Shown one piece after another: positions 42,321-50,584 of a DNA stretch of 64,000 bases; position 1 is the stretch's first letter; every line of letters starts with the position of its first letter. The notes beneath the pieces are model-generated. The model searched no databases and was not told the origin of the DNA. It was given only the letters and a program-made list of their open reading frames with translations. This DNA comes from Fulvivirga ligni (GTDB taxonomy: Bacteria; Bacteroidota; Bacteroidia; Cytophagales; Cyclobacteriaceae), in NCBI RefSeq assembly GCF_021389935.1, contig NZ_CP089979.1:3515001-3579000 (forward strand). Direction: 5' to 3'. A program made the position numbers and the translations under genes.

Positions 42321-43088
42321 TTAGCATAAAATGAGCATTGGTACTTTGGTGTTTTCAGCTATGTGGTAAATAAGCTTACCTTCAGAGTCAGATTTGTTTC
42401 TACCATGATCCCTAGAAAGTGTGATTAGTAAATCAATCTCTTGCTCATCTACATAGCTGTTAATAGCATTTTCCATATCCACATCATTTATAGCCACATA
42501 TTCGTGCTTGATGTTTTCAAGGTAGTATTCCAAGATGTTTTCAGAATTATCAACAAGTACTGGCTCTTTTTCTCTGTTTACATGGAAGATGTAGAGCTTA
42601 GCAGCAAATTTTAGAGCCAACTCCATTACATCTTTCAAAACCTGAGATACTCTTATTTCCTTAAAGTCATTACCGTAGGCTATTCTGGCTAATTCAAACT
42701 CCTGATAGTCTTCAGGTACTGCTATTACTGGGCAATCCAGGTTTCGTAGTAAATCACCTGCTATGCTAATGCTACCTTTTCTGTTTTCAGTTTTCAATCC
42801 CATTACTACCAATGTTGCTTCATGTTCATCAGCAGCACGTGTGAGTTCTTCAGATGGGTCTCCTATATAAATATGGAATTCATACTGAGCTATGCCATCT
42901 AAGGCCTCATCTCGGAAAGCAATGAATTGCTCTTCAATATCTCTTTCAGAAAATAGGTTCTGAGTAGTTACATGAACCAGCACCAGATTAGCAGGATCCT
43001 GATCAAAGAGAAACTTGGCGTACTTGACTGCATTTTTACTGGCTTCAGTAAAGTCAATCGGGACAAGAATGCTTTTAGGATTTTTCAT
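42321..43088 (-). CDS. Universal stress protein, tandem UspA domains
   Basis: A 255-residue protein with two UspA-like folds. The first starts KSILVPIDFTEASKNAVKYA and includes VVMGLKTENRKGSISIAGDLLRNLDCPVIAVP (here VMGLKTENRKGS, then CPVIAVP). The second runs from IAYGNDFKEI to the end and keeps DLLITLSRDHG followed by the VPMLIL strand. The Gly-x2-Gly-x9-Gly(Ser/Thr) ATP loop is only partly kept. It is first in a likely operon usp-DASS-porin (15- and 2-base gaps). A CRP/FNR-type site lies 120 bases upstream. Confidence 0.9.
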   Translation of the reverse strand: MKNPKSILVPIDFTEASKNAVKYAKFLFDQDPANLVLVHVTTQNLFSERDIEEQFIAFRDEALDGIAQYEFHIYIGDPSEELTRAADEHEATLVVMGLKTENRKGSISIAGDLLRNLDCPVIAVPEDYQEFELARIAYGNDFKEIRVSQVLKDVMELALKFAAKLYIFHVNREKEPVLVDNSENILEYYLENIKHEYVAINDVDMENAINSYVDEQEIDLLITLSRDHGRNKSDSEGKLIYHIAENTKVPMLILC

Positions 43089-43207
43089 TTTTATTAATAT
43101 TTAGGTGAAAGGACTATAATTAGGAGAAGTTCTCTCTCCTCTAATTTCTTAATGCAAGATAGACTTAAACCAATATTTAATAGTATGATGGGGGTTAGGG
43201 TAAAGAC

Positions 43208-43219
43208 TGACTTTCGTCA
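43208..43219. promoter_or_regulatory. Candidate CRP/FNR-type site between usp and tonB
   Basis: TGACTTTCGTCA reads TGAC-N4-GTCA, a perfect 4-base dyad near the DNR/FNR-type consensus TTGAC-N4-GTCAA. It sits in the 234-base divergent region, 120 bases from the usp start and 104 from the tonB-like start. Confidence 0.45.
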
Positions 43220-43232
43220 CTTTGGGTGGGTG

Positions 43233-43296
43233 CTAAAGGTCATATAGCATCCATACCTACGTCATGTTCATTCCGCTTAGGAAAAGTGACCTTTAG
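43233..43296. promoter_or_regulatory. 10-bp inverted repeat in the usp/tonB divergent region
   Basis: CTAAAGGTCA (43233-43242) and TGACCTTTAG (43287-43296) are exact reverse complements, 44 bases apart. The spacing suits two operator half-sites on one face of the helix or a looped RNA leader for the tonB-like gene. No binding protein is identified. Confidence 0.45.
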
Positions 43297-43322
43297 GTAT
43301 AATTCAATAAAACAAAACGATC

Positions 43323-44132
43323 ATGTTACTCGCTGAAAAAACATATAGTCCCACCATAGATAAGTATACAGAGAATACTCTCAAACAGGTGGAAGCAGAT
43401 GCGCGTCATGCTCAGGTTATCACTGACCTGATTGCCATAAAAAAAGCTAAGAATAAAAAAGCCAAAGCACAGAGTTTGCTGTTTTTTACTATAGGTCTTT
43501 TTATTACAATGGTTGGAATAGTAGCAGTCTTTGAATGGAAAAGTTATGAAAATGGTGAATTAGTAGCCATAGCTGAAAGTAACGCTCCAATAGATGAGTT
43601 GCTAGAGATTCCTCCCACAGAGCAGGCCCCTCCGCCACCTCCTAAGCAGCTGCTACAACAACCAAATATTGTAGAAGTACCCGAAGAGGAGCAGATACAA
43701 GAGGAGATAGAAATAGACTTTGATATTGACATCACCACAGAGGAAGCCATAGAACAGATTGATTATGATAATCTAAACTTGACGGAACCTGAAGAGGAAG
43801 AGGTAGAAGAGGTGTTTACAATTGTTGAAACAAGACCTGGTCCTAAAATGGGTATGACAGAGTTTATGAAGTTCTTATATGAGAATATAAGATACCCACA
43901 AGGAGCGCTGGATGCCAAGGTACAAGGTAAAGTGTTTGTACAGTTTATAGTAAATTCTAATGGTACACTCACCGATTTCGAAGTGATAAAAGGGATAGGA
44001 CAGGGGTGTGATGAAGAAGCTGTGAGAGTCTTGAAAAAAGCCGAGCCCTGGAATCCTGGAAAACAACGCGGTAAACCTGTAAAAGTAAGAATGGTACTGC
44101 CTATAAATTTTGTTTATAAAGAAAGAATGTAA
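43323..44132 (+). CDS. TonB family energy transducer
   Basis: A 269-residue protein with one membrane span (about 55-75, LLFFTIGLFITMVGIVAVF), a Pro/Gln/Glu-rich periplasmic linker (APPPPPKQLLQQP, then acidic), and a C-terminal TonB domain: YPQGALDAKVQGKVFVQFIV, DFEVIKGIGQGCDEEAVRVL and PWNPGKQRGKPVKVRMVLPI. This passes proton-motive force to outer-membrane receptors in the family. The longer than usual cytosolic N-terminus (about 50 residues) resembles Bacteroidota M56-free TonB types. No ExbBD is adjacent, so it would use a distant one. Divergent from usp. Confidence 0.9.
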   Translation: MLLAEKTYSPTIDKYTENTLKQVEADARHAQVITDLIAIKKAKNKKAKAQSLLFFTIGLFITMVGIVAVFEWKSYENGELVAIAESNAPIDELLEIPPTEQAPPPPPKQLLQQPNIVEVPEEEQIQEEIEIDFDIDITTEEAIEQIDYDNLNLTEPEEEEVEEVFTIVETRPGPKMGMTEFMKFLYENIRYPQGALDAKVQGKVFVQFIVNSNGTLTDFEVIKGIGQGCDEEAVRVLKKAEPWNPGKQRGKPVKVRMVLPINFVYKERM

Positions 44133-44144
44133 CAATAAGAAATC

Positions 44145-44711
44145 ATGAAAGCCGTGAATAACATATTGAAAAGCCTGAAAGACTTTGAAGGTGAAAAGGG
44201 ATTTTTTACCGGAGATAAAGTGAAAGATAAGTATTTCAAAGCCCACGTAGGAAATGCAGATGTCGAAGATATTACCCTGAAAATTAGCGCAATAGAAACG
44301 GATGAGCTCAGGCAAATAGTACCTGATTTAAGGAATCTCTCTAGCTACATTGCTAAGGCTGGAATAGATGAAGGGCTGGTAAGTGGAGACCCAACGGTGG
44401 TAAATAAGCTAATGGAGTTCTATCAAGGAGGTGAAAGAGTGACTTTTATGACATTTTGCAGTGCTTATAGCTGCTGGCATAATAAAGACGCCTATCCTGT
44501 TTTCAATCTGGAGGCCATCCGTATATTAAGTAAATACTACAAACGAACATTTTCTGAATACTTAGATGACTACACATTATTTCAGCAAGATATGGTAAAA
44601 CTAAGGGAGAAGCTTGGCCTGGAGGAACTCAACTTTCAGGAGCTTGAGAAGTTCTTCTGGCTGTTTGCCAATGAATTAGAAAAGACTGAGGTAAAACCTG
44701 AAACGGCTTAA
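44145..44711 (+). CDS. Hypothetical cytosolic protein
   Basis: A 188-residue, mostly helical protein without a signal peptide. It contains FCSAYSCWHNKDAYPVFN, which resembles the 'FaSKYcsfHnPdkYPIyDs' phrase found in several uncharacterised bacterial proteins where a helix-rich domain is followed by a conserved Asp; here Asn takes the Asp place. It lies 12 bases after the tonB-like gene and is probably co-transcribed with it. I do not assign a function. Confidence 0.6.
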   Translation: MKAVNNILKSLKDFEGEKGFFTGDKVKDKYFKAHVGNADVEDITLKISAIETDELRQIVPDLRNLSSYIAKAGIDEGLVSGDPTVVNKLMEFYQGGERVTFMTFCSAYSCWHNKDAYPVFNLEAIRILSKYYKRTFSEYLDDYTLFQQDMVKLREKLGLEELNFQELEKFFWLFANELEKTEVKPETA

Positions 44712-44723
44712 AGACGCGAGTAA

Positions 44724-45317
44724 TTATTTCATTGTTACATGAAGGTGAAGGTTAATGGAGATTATTTCATTAACCTTTACTATTCCCATAAGCGCAGTAG
44801 GAGGGGTGATGTTAAAATCCCTCATATTAAAGTTGGCTTTTAATTCTATTTTATAACTTTCTTCAGAAACCTGCTTTACCTGATATGTGAGTAGATATTT
44901 ATTGGTATTACCAGCAATGGTAATTAATGATTCTGCCTCTGCTTCACAATCACCAGCCACCAGCCCTTTAATACTCAAGAGCTCAAATTTAATCACAGGA
45001 AACTCATCTGACTGCAAAGCATCTTGCAGGTCATGCGTCATTCGCGAGTTTTCACAGTCAAACTTATTGATGTTAAGAGCAAAGCCTGAGTTATCAAACG
45101 TATATAGGTCTTCCTTTTCCTGATAACATACGGCTAGTTGATTTCTTGACAAACCTTTGGTCATGTTGCAGGTAAAATGGTTCACATTGGAGGTTCCAGA
45201 TAGGGAAAATGTGCTCTCAGGAAGTATTGTAACATGTTTAGTACCTTGTGCATTACATAGCATAGATGCTAAACACAAGGCCAAAGGGGTGAGTTTTAAG
45301 GCATTTTTTATAAACAT
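44724..45317 (-). CDS. YceI-like periplasmic protein
   Basis: A 197-residue secreted protein (signal peptide LTPLALCLASMLCNAQG) with the YceI-like fold: STFSLSGTSNVNHFTCNM at the start, MRMTHDLQDAL-type segment SRMTHDLQDALQSDEFPVIK, and a final strand region ending VNEIISINLHLHV. YceI proteins are lipocalin-like and bind isoprenoid or amphiphilic ligands; the ligand here is unknown. This copy is convergent with the gene at 44145 and has a TGA-N6-TCA site 36 bases upstream of its start. Confidence 0.85.
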   Translation of the reverse strand: MFIKNALKLTPLALCLASMLCNAQGTKHVTILPESTFSLSGTSNVNHFTCNMTKGLSRNQLAVCYQEKEDLYTFDNSGFALNINKFDCENSRMTHDLQDALQSDEFPVIKFELLSIKGLVAGDCEAEAESLITIAGNTNKYLLTYQVKQVSEESYKIELKANFNMRDFNITPPTALMGIVKVNEIISINLHLHVTMK

Positions 45318-45352
45318 GTAGCAAAAAAGGCGATGAAACCATTGAAACTCAA

Positions 45353-45364
45353 TGATCTAAGTCA
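45353..45364. promoter_or_regulatory. Candidate CRP/FNR-type site upstream of the YceI gene
   Basis: TGATCTAAGTCA reads TGA-N6-TCA; the fourth bases (T and G) do not pair, so it is weaker than the other three in this region. It lies 36 bases before the YceI start. Confidence 0.35.
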
Positions 45365-45383
45365 GAGCAAACAGTGATGCTGA

Positions 45384-46460
45384 TCATGACTTTGCAAAAT
45401 GCCACTTTTGAATCTGGGCCAGCTTATCGTGGCTCTTGATCACGATCTTTCCAGAACGTGTTTCCACAATATCTTCATCTTTCAGGTCAGAGATAACTCT
45501 GATTACTGATTCGGTAGCGGTACCTACCATATTAGCCAGATCATCTCTTGATACAGATAGTTCGAAGTCAGCACTTTGTTCTGGATTAAACTTCTCACTA
45601 ATGGTGAGTAGAGCCTCTGCTGTACGCTGCCTTACCGAATTATAGGCCAGGTTGAGCAATTTCTGTTCTTTCTCGGAAACTTTATTAGAGAGCATCTCAA
45701 TGAATTTTTTTGATACTTCTCTATTTCCATATACCAGATCAAAAAACTCTTCTTTAGGTATTTGAATTACCTCAGACTGTTCCATAGTTTCAGCACTATC
45801 AGGGTGCTCTATGTTTTCTAAAAGCGCTTCATAGCCAAAGAAATCACCGGTAGTATAAATGCTGGTTATCAGCTCTTTACCGTCTTCATTGGTGCGGATG
45901 CTTTTCACTTTCCCTGAAGCCACGAAGTATACAAAATTCGCATATTCACCCTCGCGGTAAATATCGTGCTTCTTTTTATACTGTCTGGGTTTTTTGTTTT
46001 CATGAAGATGGCTCAGGTCATGTAGATCTTTTACATCCTTAATGAATTGGTTTAAACCTTCTGCATTGCTGTGATAATCCTTCTTCAGAGCTTCAGTTTT
46101 CTTTAATCTGATTTCTATGGCATCTAAAAGCTCAGTATCCTCAAAGGGTTTAGTAAGGTAATCATCGGCACCTAAATTCATGCCTTTTCTCACATCTGAT
46201 CTTTCAGTTTTTGCCGTAAGAAAAATGAACGGGATACTGGCGGTTTGCTCTTTTTTAGCTAAAATATGAAGTACTCCATAGCCATCAAGTTCCGGCATCA
46301 TGATATCGCAAATAATGAGGTCAGGCTGCTCAGACATGGCTAGTTGCACACCTTCTTTTCCATTAGATGCCTGCACAGGATTATAGCCGTCTAGCTCAAG
46401 AATTTCGGCTATATTCTCTCTTATTTCATGATTATCTTCTATGATCAGAATTTTTTTCAT
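45384..46460 (-). CDS. Response regulator fused to CRP/FNR DNA-binding module
   Basis: A 358-residue protein in three parts. Receiver domain 1-120 with phosphoacceptor Asp52 (IICDIMMPELDG), the Thr in FLTAKTE and the Lys in YLTKPFE. Cyclic-nucleotide-type sensor fold about 155-265 (YKKKHDIYREGEYANFVYF, IYTTGDFFGYEALL). CRP-type winged helix about 270-345: SRDDLANMVGTATESVIRVI, with the Glu and Arg of the FNR/CRP recognition helix kept (TESVIR). FNR's iron-sulfur cysteines are absent. It starts 16 bases after the kinase gene, so the pair forms one two-component system in which phosphorylation may switch a CRP/FNR-type factor. Confidence 0.93.
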   Translation of the reverse strand: MKKILIIEDNHEIRENIAEILELDGYNPVQASNGKEGVQLAMSEQPDLIICDIMMPELDGYGVLHILAKKEQTASIPFIFLTAKTERSDVRKGMNLGADDYLTKPFEDTELLDAIEIRLKKTEALKKDYHSNAEGLNQFIKDVKDLHDLSHLHENKKPRQYKKKHDIYREGEYANFVYFVASGKVKSIRTNEDGKELITSIYTTGDFFGYEALLENIEHPDSAETMEQSEVIQIPKEEFFDLVYGNREVSKKFIEMLSNKVSEKEQKLLNLAYNSVRQRTAEALLTISEKFNPEQSADFELSVSRDDLANMVGTATESVIRVISDLKDEDIVETRSGKIVIKSHDKLAQIQKWHFAKS

Positions 46461-46476
46461 AATTCAGGTTGCTCTG

Positions 46477-47730
46477 TTATTTAGGTAAATCTACAATAAA
46501 GGTGGTTCCTTCGTTTAACTTGCTTTTAAAGGTAATATGCCCGTTAAGCATGTCTACATATTTTTTTACTATGTTCAGTCCCAGGCCTGTACCCTGGATA
46601 TTGGTTGCATTCTTGGCTCTAAAGAACCTTTCAAACATATGCTTTTGCTCTTCTTCAGGTATGCCCATGCCCTGGTCTGTTACCTGAATTTGTATATTAT
46701 CATCAACCTCGGCCATTTCTACAAAAATTTCAGTGGAAGGCTCTGAGTATTTAATAGCATTGCTTAACAGGTTGATAAGGATATTTTTAAAAATCTTCTT
46801 ATCGGTATTAAGCACAATAGTATTGGGATTAGACTCAAACTTAATAGTCTGCTGGTCTTTGCAAATAGTGCTCAATTCATCGATAATATCTTTGAGCTCA
46901 TCGGTGATGTTTACAGTGCTTTCATCTATTTCTACCTTACCTTCTTCCAGCTTTGAAAGCGATAAAAAGTCATTCAAAATGTTGGTAAGGTTGCTAATGC
47001 CGGATTTGATCTTGTCAATATGCTTTTTTCTTTTCTCTTCTGTGCCCGGTTCGCGATAGCGTTCTATTAAAGATGCTGATGATAAAATAGTGCTCAACGG
47101 GGTGCGGAACTCATGAGAAGCCATGGAGACAAATCGAGATTTAAGCTCATTAAGTTCTCTTTCCCGACTCAGTGCCAGTCTGGTATCATCTTCTGCTTTC
47201 TTCCTAATTCTCACTTGATCTTCCAGGTCGGCATTCACCTGCTCCAGCTGCTTAATGGTGTCATCAAGGTCCTGAGTTCTCTTAATTACTCGTTTCTCCA
47301 GTTCGGCAGCATAGACAATCAGTTGCTCCTCACTTTTCTTTAAGGCTACCTCAATTTTTTTTCGTTCGGTGATATCAATAATGAAGGCCAGGGTATGATC
47401 TACACCCTCAATTTGTGCCCTGTTTAGACTTATCTCTACAGGAAATTCACTGCCGTCCTTTTTTCGGCCAGCCAGGTCACGCCCATGACCCATTTTTCTT
47501 GGAGAGGGGTTTCTATCATAATTTTCACGGTCTTTCACATGGTGTGTACGTAGCGCAGGAGGAACTAATGACTCGATAGAGAGCCCAATCATTTCATTGT
47601 TTTCGTAACCAAAAAGCCTATGAGAGGCCATGTTTGCCATTATTATTTGGCCGCTGCTATTCACTACAAGAATTCCTTCCTCACAGGCTTCAAAAATGGC
47701 TTTATATGGATCGATGGCTTCGTTTTTCAC
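46477..47730 (-). CDS. PAS histidine kinase, FixL-like PAS
   Basis: A 417-residue soluble kinase starting at GTG (47730). PAS domain 8-122; coiled coil 125-190 (EELIVYAAELEKRVIK type); HisKA with His206 in SMASHEFRTPLST; HATPase with NILINLLSNAIKYSEP, DQGMGIPEEEQ and GTGLGLNIVKKYV. In the PAS, VPPALRTHH places His64 where FixL has its haem-ligating His, and GHGRDLAGRKKDGSEFP places Arg84 where FixL has its distal Arg. The same motif occurs in many PAS kinases not shown to bind haem, so oxygen or NO sensing is a hypothesis. No membrane span is seen. It is divergent from the second usp. Confidence 0.92.
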   Translation of the reverse strand: MKNEAIDPYKAIFEACEEGILVVNSSGQIIMANMASHRLFGYENNEMIGLSIESLVPPALRTHHVKDRENYDRNPSPRKMGHGRDLAGRKKDGSEFPVEISLNRAQIEGVDHTLAFIIDITERKKIEVALKKSEEQLIVYAAELEKRVIKRTQDLDDTIKQLEQVNADLEDQVRIRKKAEDDTRLALSRERELNELKSRFVSMASHEFRTPLSTILSSASLIERYREPGTEEKRKKHIDKIKSGISNLTNILNDFLSLSKLEEGKVEIDESTVNITDELKDIIDELSTICKDQQTIKFESNPNTIVLNTDKKIFKNILINLLSNAIKYSEPSTEIFVEMAEVDDNIQIQVTDQGMGIPEEEQKHMFERFFRAKNATNIQGTGLGLNIVKKYVDMLNGHITFKSKLNEGTTFIVDLPK

Positions 47731-47771
47731 TGACTTGGCGAATTTATAGAATTAGTGTCATTTCAAAAATA

Positions 47772-47783
47772 TGATAAAAATCA
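47772..47783. promoter_or_regulatory. Candidate CRP/FNR-type site between the kinase gene and usp
   Basis: TGATAAAAATCA reads TGAT-N4-ATCA, a perfect dyad close to the FNR consensus TTGAT-N4-ATCAA. It lies 42 bases from the kinase start and 88 from the usp start in the divergent region, so it could serve either or both. Confidence 0.45.
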
Positions 47784-47870
47784 GTATTTCAGTTGATCAA
47801 GCACCATAATTCCATTTTCCCAACCTTGATAATTTAGTAGAAAAATTATTTTAGACAGAGTAGTACCAAC

Positions 47871-48317
47871 ATGTTTAAACGAATTATTTATCCCACTGAT
47901 TTTACAGAGACTTCCCTGAAAAGTTTCTCGCTGGCATTAGACATTGCCAGGGTTAATGAGGCTGAGATAATTGTACTTTATACATATAGGCTGATCACAG
48001 GAAGCTTAGAGCAGAGTAACAAGAGCAAGATAATGTTTAAAAGAGATCTGGAAGCCGCAGCTAATAGGAAGTTTGAAGAATTAAAATCATTTTACCCTGA
48101 CATAGAAAATATTGATCATACCTTTCTGTCAGAAGTAGGGTTTGTAAAGGAAAGACTGGCTTCGGCAGTAAAAACATTTAACACAGACCTTGTGGTACTT
48201 TGTGAAAATATTCAAAGGAAGTTGCTAGAATGGGATCTGAGCGATGATAAATCATTAAGCGTCTTCCACTGCCCAGTGATGCTGGTGCCCTCCACTCAGG
48301 AACTGGTAAAACATTAA
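47871..48317 (+). CDS. Universal stress protein, single UspA domain
   Basis: A 148-residue single-domain UspA protein: FKRIIYPTDFTETSLKSFSL at the start, the strand IIVLYTYRL, and the late FNTDLVVLCENIQRKLLEWD followed by FHCPVMLVPS. The ATP-loop glycines are missing, so it may be a non-nucleotide-binding type. It is divergent from the FixL-like kinase gene across a region with a CRP/FNR-type dyad, which suggests it is a target of that system. Confidence 0.88.
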   Translation: MFKRIIYPTDFTETSLKSFSLALDIARVNEAEIIVLYTYRLITGSLEQSNKSKIMFKRDLEAAANRKFEELKSFYPDIENIDHTFLSEVGFVKERLASAVKTFNTDLVVLCENIQRKLLEWDLSDDKSLSVFHCPVMLVPSTQELVKH

Positions 48318-48320
48318 GGT

Positions 48321-48351
48321 TTTAGAGAGCCAACAAAAATCATTAGATTTG
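48321..48351 (+). promoter_or_regulatory. Candidate promoter of the CotH gene, overlapping a hairpin
   Basis: TTTA (48321-48324), a 19-base spacer and TAGATTTG (48344-48351) fit the Bacteroidota pattern. The same stretch contains AGAGCCAA (48326-48333) and TTGGCTCT (48349-48356), a hairpin that may end the usp transcript. Both readings are possible. Confidence 0.45.
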
Positions 48352-48376
48352 GCTCTATTCTATACCTTAATTAACA

Positions 48377-50566
48377 ATGACTAAAACCTTTTACCTCTGC
48401 CTATTCTTAATAATTTCTTTCACCTCTTACGCTCAAGTTGATCATTGGGAATCTATAATTCGGGAAGATGATTCCTGGAAATTCATGGTGCCTACAAGTC
48501 AGCCCTCCAGCTCCTGGTACACTAATGCCTATGATGATAGCGAATGGAATGAGGGCCAGGCCGGATTCGGCTATGGCGATAATGATGATAATACTGTGCT
48601 TCCTGATGGAACAATAGCAGTATTGTTACGCTACACTTTTAATATAGATGATCAATCTATAATAGAAGATGCTTTACTACATTTAGATTATGACGATGGT
48701 TTTGTGGCTTACCTTAATGGCGTTGAGATAGATAGAAAATACCTAACAGCTGCAGGTGACCCAGCCTATAACGAATTAGCATCTGAGATACATGAGGCAG
48801 TATTGTATCAGGGGCAAGTACCTGAAGCATTTTCTGTAGATCCTGATCTTTTTATTAAGGGAGATAATGTCTTAGCGATAGAAGTGCACAACCAGAGCAG
48901 CACGTCCTCGGATTTTTCTGCTATTCCCGTACTTTCTGTAGCTGTTAATGTTACAAACACTACTTTTAAAGACCTACCATCCTGGTTTCAGGAGCCTCTA
49001 AACTTTACTCAAAGCACACTACCAATAGTGGTGATCGATACCGAAGGGCAAGAGATATTGGATGATCCTAAGGTTACTGCTCATATTGGCATAATAAGTA
49101 ATGGAGAAGGAGAGATTAATCATCTTAATGATGAGTATAATGAATACTCGGGCTTTTGTGGAATCGAGCTCAGAGGAGAGTCATCTTTAACATTTGCCAA
49201 GAAGTCATATGGTTTTGAAATGTGGGATGAAGAGGGTGAAGATATGGATACATCGTTCTTAGATTTCCCTGCTGAAGAAGATTTTATACTTTACGGCCCG
49301 TATGCTGATAAGTCTTTGATGAACAATAGGTTAGCTATGCAGTTAGCTAATGATATGGGACATTATGCCAGTAGAACCAGATATCTTGAATTGGTAATCA
49401 ATGGTGAGTATATGGGTGTTTATGTTCTTATGGAAAAAATTAAAAGAGGTGGTGATAGAGTAGATATCAATAAACTTAAAGAGGATGAAATAGAAGGAGA
49501 TGACCTCACCGGAGGTTATATCATAAGAGTGGATAAGGGCGTGCATGACGGTTGGGCCTCTCAGTATGACGCTTATAACCGTGACTACAAGCTGTTTTTC
49601 CAGTATTTCTATCCGGATGAAGAAGATATACAACCAGAGCAAGAGGCTTATATTAAATCTTACGTTGATGAATTTGAGGCCGCTATGGCAGCCCGTAGTG
49701 GTTTTAATGCCCAAGGAAAACATTATACATCCTATATGGATCTAAACTCATTTGTTGACAACTTCATCATTAATGAATTAAGCAAAAATGTAGATGCTTA
49801 CAGACTAAGCTCTTACTTCTACAAAGATAAAGATAGCAATGGAGGCAAGCTTACCTGTGGTTACTGGGACTTTAACCTTTCCTTTGGAAATGCCGATTAC
49901 TGTGGTGGCGATGATACCTCTGGCTGGATTTACTATCAATGTCAGGAAGGTAGCCCTTTTTGGTGGAATGAGCTTTTGCAAGACTCTCTATTCACTAATG
50001 CCTTAAAATGCCGATGGGAGCAGTTAAGATCTACCACACTGAGCAATTCAAGTTTAATGAATGACATTGATAACTATGCCGCTGAACTTGAAGAAGCTCA
50101 GGTAAGAAATTATCAAAGGTGGCCCGTATTAGGCACCTACTTATGGCCTAACCCATGGTACTATTCACAAGCCGCTACTTATGATGATGTAATCACAGCA
50201 ATGAAAGGCTGGCTCACTGATCGCTTGGCTTGGCTGGATAACAATATGCCAGGAGAAGCAAATCATTGTGAGCTTTATGAAGATTTTGATGAGTTAAATC
50301 TAGAGGATATTGTCTCTAGTGTAGAGGAGTTAAATAGTGGTATGAAGTTATATCCTAACCCTGCCGGCGTCGTTATCAATATCGAATCAAAGGAAATTAT
50401 GAATGAAGTATTGGTTACTAACTTGTCGGGTAAGGTGTTAGCTACCTACCAGCCAAAAGCCTATCAATATCAGATTGATTTGGAGAAATATAAATCAGGG
50501 CTTTATTTAGTGACGATAAGAACCTCAAATAATACAGTTATAAGAAAAATTGAAGTGGTGAAATAA
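48377..50566 (+). CDS. CotH-family secreted protein with T9SS type A sorting domain
   Basis: A 729-residue protein with a signal peptide (FYLCLFLIISFTSYAQ). Residues ~18-190 form a beta-sandwich (SWYTNAYDDSEWNEGQAGFG, LLRYTFNI, AYLNGVEI) like carbohydrate-binding caps. The CotH kinase-like domain follows (about 205-620): FCGIELRGESSLTFAKKSY, LYGPYADKSLMNNRLA, YLELVINGEYMGVYVLMEK, and GYWDFNLSFGNADYC. The second Asp of the canonical WDxD motif is Asn, a variant I know from Bacteroidota copies. The end (MKLYPNPAGVVINIE...VLVTNLSGKVLATYQ, LEKYKSGLYLVTI) is a type A sorting domain. CotH in Bacillus phosphorylates spore-coat proteins; activity here is unproven. Confidence 0.88.
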   Translation: MTKTFYLCLFLIISFTSYAQVDHWESIIREDDSWKFMVPTSQPSSSWYTNAYDDSEWNEGQAGFGYGDNDDNTVLPDGTIAVLLRYTFNIDDQSIIEDALLHLDYDDGFVAYLNGVEIDRKYLTAAGDPAYNELASEIHEAVLYQGQVPEAFSVDPDLFIKGDNVLAIEVHNQSSTSSDFSAIPVLSVAVNVTNTTFKDLPSWFQEPLNFTQSTLPIVVIDTEGQEILDDPKVTAHIGIISNGEGEINHLNDEYNEYSGFCGIELRGESSLTFAKKSYGFEMWDEEGEDMDTSFLDFPAEEDFILYGPYADKSLMNNRLAMQLANDMGHYASRTRYLELVINGEYMGVYVLMEKIKRGGDRVDINKLKEDEIEGDDLTGGYIIRVDKGVHDGWASQYDAYNRDYKLFFQYFYPDEEDIQPEQEAYIKSYVDEFEAAMAARSGFNAQGKHYTSYMDLNSFVDNFIINELSKNVDAYRLSSYFYKDKDSNGGKLTCGYWDFNLSFGNADYCGGDDTSGWIYYQCQEGSPFWWNELLQDSLFTNALKCRWEQLRSTTLSNSSLMNDIDNYAAELEEAQVRNYQRWPVLGTYLWPNPWYYSQAATYDDVITAMKGWLTDRLAWLDNNMPGEANHCELYEDFDELNLEDIVSSVEELNSGMKLYPNPAGVVINIESKEIMNEVLVTNLSGKVLATYQPKAYQYQIDLEKYKSGLYLVTIRTSNNTVIRKIEVVK

Positions 50567-50584
50567 CACCATAATCCTAACGCT

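Noticed and set aside
43323-44132. An ExbB-ExbD-TonB operon at the tonB-like gene
   Set aside because: No ExbB or ExbD gene is adjacent; the only such pair in the window is 18 kb away with its own TonB-like gene.
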